DNA of 7,008 nt from Nitrospirota bacterium (GCA_024275775.1 JAJRYM010000058.1:1-7008), one strand, 5' to 3'; counted from the first letter of the stretch, positions 1-6,111 are shown. The notes: generated by a model not told the origin, from the sequence alone. Program-made: numbers and translations.

Positions 1-186
1 GATGCTTTCGGTCTCGCGAAGTTTTTTCATTACCTCCGCTTCACGGCGCGGGTCGTAGATTTCTAGCTTTTTCTTCGACTTCAATCCGCCGATATCCGTG
101 GCTACTTTCGCGCGCCGGTTCAGCAGATCGACTATCCGTTTATCGATATCGTCAATCTTCTTCCGGTAATCGTTAAGCTTTTTCAA
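1..186 (-). CDS. pheA: Chorismate mutase domain, N-terminal part of a probable P-protein (chorismate mutase/prephenate dehydratase); runs off the left edge
   Basis: The visible 62 residues form an AroQ-class chorismate mutase helix pair, which converts chorismate to prephenate in the cytosol. Aligned by eye to the E. coli PheA mutase domain with a constant offset of 3, the active-site set is present: Arg8, Arg25, Lys36, Asp45, Arg48 and Glu49 match E. coli Arg11, Arg28, Lys39, Asp48, Arg51 and Glu52. The motif IYDPRREAEV (residues 43-52) is typical of the family. The start is TTG at 186-184: an AGGGAGGA Shine-Dalgarno lies at 200-193, and the nearby ATG at 193-191 is in another frame that stops after six codons. 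The prephenate dehydratase and ACT domains expected in PheA would lie to the left, outside the window. A stand-alone aroQ mutase or another fusion is therefore not excluded. The mutase call is firm; the pheA symbol is an inference from the N-terminal position of the domain. Confidence 0.82.
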   Translation of the reverse strand, partial: MKKLNDYRKKIDDIDKRIVDLLNRRAKVATDIGGLKSKKKLEIYDPRREAEVMKKLRETESI

Positions 187-200
187 GAAACATCCTCCCT
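187..200 (-). promoter_or_regulatory. Shine-Dalgarno site that fixes a TTG start for the chorismate mutase gene
   Basis: On the minus strand AGGGAGGA (200-193) is followed after six bases by TTG (186-184), which opens the chorismate mutase frame. The last base of the SD is also the A of an out-of-frame ATG (193-191), whose frame ends at TAA after six sense codons. Confidence 0.7.
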
Positions 201-220
201 CGGCTGGAAACAGGGCATCA

Positions 221-248
221 GTTTAAGTTAATAATTTTGCCCGCGCAA
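221..248 (-). promoter_or_regulatory. Possible sigma-70 promoter for the chorismate mutase gene
   Basis: On the minus strand TTGCGC (248-243) and TTAAAC (226-221) are separated by 16 bp in an AT-rich patch just upstream of the mutase start. Both boxes are imperfect. This is the best candidate seen, not a firm call. Confidence 0.25.
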
Positions 249-255
249 GCCTCTA

Positions 256-286
256 TTGCCACCCTGCCCCGCTCTTCTGCTAGAAT
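256..286 (+). promoter_or_regulatory. Possible sigma-70 promoter for the hybrid histidine kinase
   Basis: TTGCCA (256-261) and TAGAAT (281-286) are separated by 19 bp, which is longer than the usual 17. If used, transcription would begin near 293. That is downstream of the first in-frame ATG at 287, and so argues for a later start codon in the kinase gene. Confidence 0.35.
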
Positions 287-340
287 ATGCTGGAAGTTTT
301 CCATACCGCTCGGCGGGGCGCGGGAAATTGTTGGGAGGAG

Positions 341-2197
341 GTGAGCCGGATCGCGAAAAAACATTTCAGAATCCTTCTGATTAACGACGGCGAAAAGCGC
401 GCCGCTGAAATAGAGCGACTGCTGAAAAATGTAGGAGAACGGAAATACAGTCTGATAACCGCCGAGGCCTCTTCCGCCGTTGAAGCGGCAGGAAAAGGCG
501 AATTCGACGCGATACTCATACACTGTTGCGGAAACGAAAAAAAATATCGGGAGGCTCTTAAAAATCTGCGCCGGAGCGGCACGAACGCGCCGGTAATAAT
601 GGTGGCCGAAAACCGACAACAGCAACTCGAGCTGAAGGCGAAACGGCTCGGAGCCGACGAGCTTCTTGCTATGGAACAGCTTGAGCCGCTTCTTCTGGAT
701 CGTTCCATATCGTTCGCCATCGAGCGCAAAAAAGCGGAAGAAGCGCTTAAAGCAAGCGAGGAGCTGTATAAGGCGCTGGCGAAATCTTCGCCTATCGGCA
801 TCTGGCATATCTCGAAAGAAGGCTACACGATTTTCATGAACGAAGTTATGTGCCGACTGCTGGAAATAGACAGCCCCAAAGAAATAAAAAATAACACCTT
901 TCACAGCTTTTTTACGCGAGAAAGCCGCAACCGCATAGAGATTGAACGCGCCAAAAGGGAACAGGGGATTATCTCAAGTTACGAGGGCACCCTGATTGGG
1001 AAGAAGGGAACCCGCAGGGAAGTGATGATATCCGGCGGGCCGCTGGTAACCGCCGACGGTAAATTCCACGGGTCGATAGGAACGTTCTCGGATATTACGG
1101 AACGAAAAAAAGCCGAGCTGAAGCTCCGGGAGATGAAGGAGACCGCCGAGGAAGCAACACTTCTGAAGGACAAGTTCATGACACTCCTCGCGCACGACCT
1201 CAGGGGGCCTCTCGGCACGTTGCGTTCCTATATGAGGCTTATCCGGGAAAACGAATCGCTGGACATGAAACGCGAATCGCTGGCGCATCTGGACGCGGCC
1301 ATCCGCACAAGCGAAAATATGCTCGACCTCATATCAAATCTTCTTGACGTAAGCCGGTTTAAAACGGGCGAGCTCAAACCGAAGAAACAGTTTTTTAACG
1401 CGCGACTGCTCGTTCTTAAAGTCATCGCCAATATGGCGTACCCGGCCGAGAGGAAAGGAATCACCATCGAGCAGGAGTTATCGCCGAAAGCCAGAGTGTA
1501 CGGGGATACAACCCTGCTGGAACAGGTTTTTCAGAACCTCGTCGCCAACGCCATAAAATTCTGCATGCGGGGCGACCGCATAAAAATATCCGTAACGGAA
1601 AACGAATCGCTTACCTTCTGCGTCAGAGATAGCGGCATAGGCGTTGAACCGGAGCGTATAAAAACGCTTTTCAGCTACGAAACGAAAACGTCCACCACCG
1701 GCACGGCCGGGGAGGTTGGCTCCGGGCTGGGGCTCCCGCTCTGCCGCGACATTATGGAAGCTCACGACGGCACTCTTACGGTCGAATCGGAAGTCGGGAA
1801 AGGAAGCGCTTTTTTCGCTTCTCTGCCTATAGCGCGGCCGACGGCTCTTATTATTGAAAGCCAGACCGGCGCGAGAAATATGGTCGCCCGAATTCTAAAA
1901 GATCTCAACGTGAAGGTAATGGAAGCCGAACACGGGGAAGAAGCTTTGCGGCTTATAAAAAAGAGCGCGCCGGACCTCGTTATCGCGGACCTCTTGGTGG
2001 ACGATAGCAACGGTTGCTCCGTTATTCAGCTTATTCGGCAGGAGCCGAACTGCATGGAAATTCCGATAATAGTTCTCTTGGGGGAAGAAACCGTAAGCTA
2101 CAGGGAAATGGCTTTAAACGCCGGAGCGAACGATTTTATTACTAAACCGTTTCTGGAAAAGGAAATCGCACCGCGAATACGGCTTCACATAGGCTGA
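341..2197 (+). CDS. Cytosolic hybrid sensor histidine kinase: degenerate receiver, PAS, HisKA, HATPase, receiver
   Basis: This is a two-component signalling kinase of 618 residues if translation begins at GTG 341. Domains in order: receiver-like fold (about 9-127), PAS/PAC (about 140-255, ending SDITERKKAE), HisKA with the H-box LLAHDLRGPLG (His285), HATPase_c with N-box VFQNLVANAIKF (Asn403), G1 DSGIG (430-434) and G2 GSGLGLPL (460-467), then a C-terminal receiver (about 501-616) with phospho-acceptor Asp550 and Lys602. No signal peptide or membrane segment is seen, so it should sense a cytoplasmic cue through PAS. The first receiver lacks its phospho-acceptor: His61 replaces Asp, Ala89 replaces Thr/Ser and Met111 replaces Lys. 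Start choice: ATG 287 has no SD and abuts a possible -10; GTG 341 follows GGGAG with 3 bases; a perfect AGGAGGTGA (336-344) precedes in-frame ATC 350. No cognate regulator is adjacent, so the target is unknown. Confidence 0.9.
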   Translation: MSRIAKKHFRILLINDGEKRAAEIERLLKNVGERKYSLITAEASSAVEAAGKGEFDAILIHCCGNEKKYREALKNLRRSGTNAPVIMVAENRQQQLELKAKRLGADELLAMEQLEPLLLDRSISFAIERKKAEEALKASEELYKALAKSSPIGIWHISKEGYTIFMNEVMCRLLEIDSPKEIKNNTFHSFFTRESRNRIEIERAKREQGIISSYEGTLIGKKGTRREVMISGGPLVTADGKFHGSIGTFSDITERKKAELKLREMKETAEEATLLKDKFMTLLAHDLRGPLGTLRSYMRLIRENESLDMKRESLAHLDAAIRTSENMLDLISNLLDVSRFKTGELKPKKQFFNARLLVLKVIANMAYPAERKGITIEQELSPKARVYGDTTLLEQVFQNLVANAIKFCMRGDRIKISVTENESLTFCVRDSGIGVEPERIKTLFSYETKTSTTGTAGEVGSGLGLPLCRDIMEAHDGTLTVESEVGKGSAFFASLPIARPTALIIESQTGARNMVARILKDLNVKVMEAEHGEEALRLIKKSAPDLVIADLLVDDSNGCSVIQLIRQEPNCMEIPIIVLLGEETVSYREMALNAGANDFITKPFLEKEIAPRIRLHIG

Positions 2198-2233
2198 AAA
2201 ACTAATCGAGCGAGATGCCGTGCTTTTTCAGCC
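2192..2233. repeat. 10-bp perfect inverted repeat across the convergent stop codons
   Basis: GGCTGAAAAA (2192-2201) and TTTTTCAGCC (2224-2233) are exact reverse complements around a 22-base loop. The left arm covers the TGA of the kinase gene and the right arm lies in the last codons of the opposing gene. It could fold in either transcript, but no T-run follows the outer end of the stem on either strand, so it is not a textbook terminator. A match of this size can arise by chance in a window this long. Confidence 0.35.
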
Positions 2234-2600
2234 AGTCCTTCGTATCGAACTGCTCAGACAGGTATTCCAGGAATTTCTTTTCGCTGGCCGAAATCGGTCT
2301 TCCGTCGATAACCTCCAATATTTCGCCTTTTTTGCGTACACGGCGCGCGGACGGCTTCTTTACCTCTTCCGGTTCGTCTTCGGCGGAATATTCCCCGGTG
2401 AAACTGTCGGCCGTGAAATCGGCGCCTTGGGCTTCCGTGAGGGAATCAAGTTTCAAAACAAACACCATCATCGTTTTATCGATTTTGCCTTCCAGCTTTT
2501 TCAGCCGGGCAAGAGCCTGTTTAACGTCCTTGGAACTCAGGATGGCCTCTACGATGGCTCTCGAAAGCTTATCCATCTGTTTGTCGTCATTTTCAGCCAT
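2202..2600 (-). CDS. Conserved-looking hypothetical protein, 132 residues, soluble, function unknown
   Basis: I do not recognise a family. The protein is hydrophilic, with no signal peptide, no membrane segment and no Cys. Residues 1-55 look largely helical and include a Lys/Leu-rich stretch (VKQALARLKKLEGKIDK). Residues 56-80 are acidic and probably disordered. A basic patch (KKPSARRVRKKG, 81-92) follows, then a compact C-terminal piece (93-132) with DGRPISASEKKFLEYL and a Trp at 123. The acidic-then-basic linker between two helical pieces could suit an adaptor or nucleic-acid contact, but that is speculation. The ATG at 2600-2598 is preceded by a purine-rich stretch with only a weak SD; Met9 is an alternative. 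An extended -10 promoter sits about 60 bases upstream. The stop lies four bases from the stop of the convergent kinase gene. It is taken as real because the overlapping plus-strand frames show no family features and no SD. Confidence 0.7.
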   Translation of the reverse strand: MAENDDKQMDKLSRAIVEAILSSKDVKQALARLKKLEGKIDKTMMVFVLKLDSLTEAQGADFTADSFTGEYSAEDEPEEVKKPSARRVRKKGEILEVIDGRPISASEKKFLEYLSEQFDTKDWLKKHGISLD

Positions 2601-2657
2601 TTTTCTTTATCTCTTTCGCAAAGATGCCGTAAATATTTTCATTGAACTTTCAAAAAC

Positions 2658-2666
2658 AGTATACCA
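2658..2666 (-). promoter_or_regulatory. Extended -10 promoter for the 132-residue protein gene
   Basis: On the minus strand TGGTATACT (2666-2658) fits the extended -10 form TGnTATAAT with one mismatch. No good -35 lies 16-18 bp upstream, which extended -10 promoters tolerate. Transcription would begin near 2651, giving a leader of about 50 bases before the ATG at 2600. Confidence 0.5.
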
Positions 2667-2690
2667 TCCCGCTGAAAAAAATTTCCCTTT

Positions 2691-2720
2691 TTTCCGGCAC
2701 CGGATAAAAGCTAATATAGT
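2691..2720 (+). promoter_or_regulatory. Possible promoter for the GltD-like oxidoreductase gene
   Basis: TATAGT (2715-2720) is a good -10 candidate, with a weak TTTCCG (2691-2696) as -35 at 18 bp. The predicted transcript would start near 2727 and carry the strong AAGGGGGGAG SD at 2741-2750. Confidence 0.35.
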
Positions 2721-2751
2721 ATCTTTCAACCGTTAATCATAAGGGGGGAGA

Positions 2752-4557
2752 ATGGAAAAAGGCCGCTTTCGAATCATGGCCCGCGTCCCGCAGGGGCAGG
2801 GAGAACCGCCCGACGTCATCAGGGTAAAAACCGTAACAAACAAAATGTTTTTCTGCGCAGACCCGGATGTCGAATGGTACCGGGATAACGTTCCGTGCAG
2901 AAGAGGCTGTCCGGCGGAAACAAGAATACCGGAATATATCGATGCCGCCGCAAGGGGCGAATACGACGAATGCTACCGCATCAACCGGGAAGACAACATT
3001 CTCCCGCACATCCTCGGCAGAGTATGCGCGCACCCGTGCGAAGACGTGTGCAGGCACGGTTTTAAAGGGATGGGGGAATCCGTTTCCATCTGCTGGCTCA
3101 AAAGAAGCGGCGCCGACTTCAAAAAATCGCACCCCCAACTCAAAAAAGCCAAGACAACCGGCAAGAAGGTTGCCGTGGTCGGCTCCGGCCCCGCAGGGCT
3201 GGCGGCCGCGCAAGACCTCACGCTATGGGGGCATTCCGTAACCATTCTGGAAGGGATGGATAAACCCGGCGGCATGCTGAGGTTCGGCATCCCCCATTTC
3301 CGGCTTCCGGACGCCCTTATCGACGACGAAATAAACCAGGTGCTCAACCTCGGCGTAGATTTGAAATGCGGCGTATGGGTGGGCAAAGATGTTTCCATAA
3401 AAGACCTCGCGGAAGAATACGACGCCGTAATCATGGCGGCTGGAAGCATGGTTCCGCACAGTCTGGGGATACCCGGCGAAGACCTCGACCGCGTGGTGCC
3501 CGGCCTCGACTTCATGAGCCAGGTGAACAGCAACGAGCTGACGGAAGTATGGGGGCACGTGATGGTGCTCGGCGGCGGATTTACGGCGATGGATTGCGCC
3601 CGCTCCGCTTGGAGACTTGGCGCCGAGAAGGTGACCATCGTTTACCGCCGGTCGAGAAACGAACTGCTGGTTGACGAGCGGGAACTTAAGGAAACCCAAA
3701 TCGAGGGAATCAAGATGATGTATCTCCTCTCCCCCGTTGAAGCAAAAAGAGGTAGCCACGGCGCCGTGCAGGAGGTGGTCATGCGCCGCAACCGGCTGGG
3801 ATTACCGGATGAATCCGGCCGAAGAAGCGTTACGCCGATTGAAGGTTCCGACATGCCGATTGAAGTGGACTGGCTTATACCCGCCATCGGGCAGGCGCCG
3901 GATACATCGCCGTTCGGGGAAGGTTTCGATATGAATCTCGAAGATTACTCAACCGGTATTCCGGGGGTTTTCGCCACCGGCGATTATATAACCGGGGCGA
4001 GCGACATCATCACCGCCATAGGCCACGCGCATAAAGCGTCCCGCCTTGTGGACAGGTTCCTTACCGGCGAAGATAGATTCCGGCTGAGCAGTCAATCAAA
4101 AGTGTGGGAGCAGAGGATACCGGATTCGTACAAGGGATGGAAATCTATCGAGGGAAATATTTTCGATCTGATTCCACGGCTTGAGATGCGCGCCCTCGGC
4201 ATCGAAGAACGCAAAGACCAGTTGCGCGAAGTCGATACCGGCTACCTGCCGGAAGACAGTTACTGGCAGGGTGAAAGATGTTATCTGTGCAACCACAACA
4301 TCCAGATAGACGAAACGGAATGCATCCTCTGCTACAACTGCGTGGACGTATGCCCGTACGACTGCATACAGATGCTTCAGGAAGAGCACGTTAAGGTGAA
4401 AAACAGCGCCGGCGATGCCGTGGCCGAAAACAAAGGGCACACTTACATGGTTATGGATGAAGAAAACTGCGTACGTTGCGGGCTCTGCATAGACGTCTGC
4501 CCGGTGCCGTGCATCACGATGGAAAAGATGGAAATAACACGGGAGTTCACCGGCTAA
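2752..4557 (+). CDS. GltD-like FAD/NAD(P)-dependent oxidoreductase with N-terminal Fer4_20-type and C-terminal 2[4Fe-4S] ferredoxin domains
   Basis: A 601-residue soluble electron-transfer flavoprotein related to the glutamate synthase small subunit and NfnB. The N-terminal iron-sulfur domain holds PCRRGCP (Cys49, Cys53) and GRVCAHPCEDVC (Cys92, Cys96, Cys100). A first Rossmann motif AVVGSGPAGLAAA (141-153) with KPGGMLRFGIPHFRLP (171-186) binds FAD. A second, VMVLGGGFTAMDCARS (270-285), followed by YRRSRNE (298-304), fits NAD(P)H, probably NADPH. The flavin-closing GVFATGD motif lies at 405-411. The C-terminus carries two ferredoxin motifs, Cys524-527-530-534 and Cys573-576-579-583. No GltB-like large subunit is nearby, so a true glutamate synthase role is unlikely; NAD(P)H:ferredoxin-type transfer or service to an unlinked oxidoreductase is a better inference. 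The start is supported by AAGGGGGGAG at 2741-2750. The gene is apparently monocistronic and convergent with the hydrolase gene, with 21 bases between the stops. Confidence 0.9.
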   Translation: MEKGRFRIMARVPQGQGEPPDVIRVKTVTNKMFFCADPDVEWYRDNVPCRRGCPAETRIPEYIDAAARGEYDECYRINREDNILPHILGRVCAHPCEDVCRHGFKGMGESVSICWLKRSGADFKKSHPQLKKAKTTGKKVAVVGSGPAGLAAAQDLTLWGHSVTILEGMDKPGGMLRFGIPHFRLPDALIDDEINQVLNLGVDLKCGVWVGKDVSIKDLAEEYDAVIMAAGSMVPHSLGIPGEDLDRVVPGLDFMSQVNSNELTEVWGHVMVLGGGFTAMDCARSAWRLGAEKVTIVYRRSRNELLVDERELKETQIEGIKMMYLLSPVEAKRGSHGAVQEVVMRRNRLGLPDESGRRSVTPIEGSDMPIEVDWLIPAIGQAPDTSPFGEGFDMNLEDYSTGIPGVFATGDYITGASDIITAIGHAHKASRLVDRFLTGEDRFRLSSQSKVWEQRIPDSYKGWKSIEGNIFDLIPRLEMRALGIEERKDQLREVDTGYLPEDSYWQGERCYLCNHNIQIDETECILCYNCVDVCPYDCIQMLQEEHVKVKNSAGDAVAENKGHTYMVMDEENCVRCGLCIDVCPVPCITMEKMEITREFTG

Positions 4558-4578
4558 AATTCCCTAACCGGCGACCGT

Positions 4579-5382
4579 TTACCGGCCGGCTAGTTGTAGA
4601 AGCGTCGTGAAATAAAGCGCCGGGTCGGCTTCGTACATATCCACGTGGCCGGCGGTTTTGAAAACAACAAGTTTCTTCGGCTCGTTGGCGGCTTCGTAAA
4701 GAAGTTTTGAATGTCTAAGCGGCACGACGTCATCCCGCGCGCCGTGAAAAAAGATTATCGGCTTCTTCAGTTTCTTTACTTCCTCTCCACTGTCAAGGCC
4801 GTTCGAGGCTAGTAGCCACAAAGGCAGTATGCCGAAAACGTCCTTCGCCATCTCCTTTATGGAATAAAAAGTCCCTTCCAGCAGTATTCCCCTGCACGGA
4901 CGGGCTACGGCAACTTTAAGCGCCGCCGCTCCTCCCAGCGACTGGCCGACGATGACGATACTTTCCGGCTTGATACTTTTTTCCTTCACAAGGAAATCGT
5001 ACGCGGCGAAACTATCCTCCACTATCCCCTGCTTGGAAGGAGCCCCCTCGCTTTTCCCGTACCCGCGAAAATCGAACATGAAAACGTTAAAATCGTGCTT
5101 GAGATATTCCGCCGCCACCGGAAGCCTGTCCGCTATGTTTCCGGCATTGCCGTGCACGTAAAGAAGAGTCGCCTCCCCGCCCGCGTCGAAAAACCAGCCG
5201 TGTATTTTATCGCCGCGCTCGCCTACGGTTATATAAACCTCTTCCGGGCGCAGTCCGAGGTCGGAAGGCAATAGCGAAAATGTCCGTTCCGGATAAAAAA
5301 GAAGCCGGTTTTCGTACCACCTGCCGAAAATAAAAAGACCCGCGCAGACAATAACGGCAACGGCCCAAAATTCAAAACGCAT
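4579..5382 (-). CDS. Alpha/beta hydrolase with N-terminal membrane anchor, ABHD13/Bem46-like
   Basis: A 267-residue serine hydrolase. One hydrophobic helix (about residues 5-20, WAVAVIVCAGLFIFG) is followed by the mature fold, so it is likely inner-membrane anchored or has an uncleaved signal anchor. Family features are in order: ENRLLFYP just after the anchor, the oxyanion loop YVHGNAG (75-81), FDFRGYGKSEG (103-113), the nucleophile elbow GQSLGG with Ser148, HGARDDVVP with catalytic Asp217, and AGH with His246. The complete Ser-Asp-His triad suggests an active esterase, lipase, thioesterase or peptidase; the substrate cannot be read from the sequence. An in-frame GTG at 5439 would add 19 residues but would overlap the opposite-strand transporter gene and places polar residues before the anchor. 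ATG 5382 is preferred, although neither has a clear SD. The gene appears to be a single unit convergent with the upstream-lying oxidoreductase gene. Confidence 0.87.
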   Translation of the reverse strand: MRFEFWAVAVIVCAGLFIFGRWYENRLLFYPERTFSLLPSDLGLRPEEVYITVGERGDKIHGWFFDAGGEATLLYVHGNAGNIADRLPVAAEYLKHDFNVFMFDFRGYGKSEGAPSKQGIVEDSFAAYDFLVKEKSIKPESIVIVGQSLGGAAALKVAVARPCRGILLEGTFYSIKEMAKDVFGILPLWLLASNGLDSGEEVKKLKKPIIFFHGARDDVVPLRHSKLLYEAANEPKKLVVFKTAGHVDMYEADPALYFTTLLQLAGR

Positions 5383-5409
5383 GGCTAAATGATAACTGAT
5401 TTGATGCCG

Positions 5410-5415
5410 TATAAT
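5410..5415 (+). promoter_or_regulatory. Consensus -10 box six bases before the transporter ATG
   Basis: TATAAT (5410-5415) is a perfect -10 hexamer. Its expected start site (about 5421-5423) coincides with the ATG at 5421, so the message may have no leader. No convincing -35 lies 16-18 bp upstream (sequence around 5386-5393 is AT-rich without TTGACA). No SD precedes the ATG, which agrees with leaderless initiation. Confidence 0.4.
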
Positions 5416-5420
5416 GCGGA

Positions 5421-6101
5421 ATGGCTGTAATAACCACACGGACGGCGGATACCGGCGAGGAGCGTACCGGTTTTATAAAAACAGCGTTCTTCCTCTCCAT
5501 GCTTACCATCGGCTACAACGCCATTGAAGGGATCGTCTCGATTTACTTCGGAGTTACGGAAGAATCGTTTTCCCTTGCCGGGTTCGGCATGGACAGCTTC
5601 ATAGAAGTTGCCTCCGCGTTTCTGGTTCTGTGGAGGCTCCGCGCCGAAGTTTCGGGAGAAGACGGCATATCGCTGGAGCGGGAACGCAAAGCGACGCTCG
5701 GCATAGGAGCGCTTTTTCTTTTGCTGGCCGTGGTAATAGCGGCCGGCGGCGGATACCAGCTTCTTACCGGCAACCATCCGGCCACCACCGTTCCGGGCCT
5801 GATTATCGCCCTTGTAAGCATCTGCCTGATGCTTTTTCTCTACCGCGCCAAAAAGAAAACAGCGCTCGTTCTCGACAGCTCGACAGTGATGAAAGACGCC
5901 GGCTGTACGCTTGCCTGCTTTAAACTGTCGGTGATACTTTTCGCCGGGAGCCTGCTGTTTATCGTCTCCCCTGCCCTCTGGTGGGCCGATTCGACAGCCG
6001 CGCTCACTCTTTCCTTCTTCATAGGGCAGGAAGGATTGGAAACTGTAAAGGCCGCGAAACACGCCGACTTTTCCGGCGGTTGCGGATGCCCTACAGACTA
6101 A
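5421..6101 (+). CDS. Short CDF-like cation transporter (transmembrane domain only) with Cys-rich tail
   Basis: A 226-residue integral inner-membrane protein with about six helices (roughly 20-38, 50-72, 92-112, 122-141, 162-183, 184-204). NAIEGIVS (33-40), FSLAGFGMDSFIEVAS (50-65) and WRLRAE (71-76) match the first half of cation diffusion facilitator transporters. The second signature, LDSSTVMKDAGCTLAC (151-166), lies at the fifth helix. Asp58 and Asp159 occupy metal-site positions, but the usual His or Asp four residues earlier is Gly54 and Thr155, so the site differs from Zn-type CDF proteins. The cytosolic C-terminal domain (about 80-90 residues in canonical CDFs) is absent. Instead the chain ends soon after the last helix with HADFSGGCGC (214-223). 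Metal export is inferred from family; the ion is unknown. The ATG at 5421 has no SD and follows a TATAAT box. The gene is divergent from the hydrolase gene. Confidence 0.85.
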   Translation: MAVITTRTADTGEERTGFIKTAFFLSMLTIGYNAIEGIVSIYFGVTEESFSLAGFGMDSFIEVASAFLVLWRLRAEVSGEDGISLERERKATLGIGALFLLLAVVIAAGGGYQLLTGNHPATTVPGLIIALVSICLMLFLYRAKKKTALVLDSSTVMKDAGCTLACFKLSVILFAGSLLFIVSPALWWADSTAALTLSFFIGQEGLETVKAAKHADFSGGCGCPTD

Positions 6102-6111
6102 CCCCTCCTAC

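Noticed and set aside
187..340. Phe-dependent attenuator or T-box in the chorismate mutase leader
   Set aside because: The interval upstream of the gene is short and holds no leader peptide rich in Phe codons and no terminator/antiterminator pair.
218..904. 228-codon minus-strand open frame opposite the kinase
   Set aside because: It overlaps the kinase receiver and PAS region, its translation is low-complexity with many Phe and Arg and shows no family motifs, and there is no SD. It is the antisense shadow of a real gene.
2215..2736. Plus-strand open frames (also 2220-2645) opposite the 132-residue gene
   Set aside because: No SD, no recognisable domain and Ser/Phe-rich antisense composition; the minus-strand frame has a plausible promoter and balanced composition.
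2973..3759. Long minus-strand frames opposite the oxidoreductase
   Set aside because: They lie entirely within a gene with clear flavin and NAD(P) motifs and their translations have no family features.
4549..4590. Terminator between the convergent oxidoreductase and hydrolase genes
   Set aside because: ACCGGC recurs three times and CCGGCCGG is palindromic, but no adequate stem followed by a T-run is present on either strand.
5383..5439. Extended hydrolase start at GTG 5439
   Set aside because: It would add 19 residues before the membrane anchor, has no SD and overlaps the start of the opposite gene; ATG 5382 is simpler.
5385..6062. 225-codon minus-strand frame opposite the transporter
   Set aside because: The plus-strand frame has CDF motifs and regular hydrophobic helices; this frame is a polar, Lys/Gly-rich shadow.
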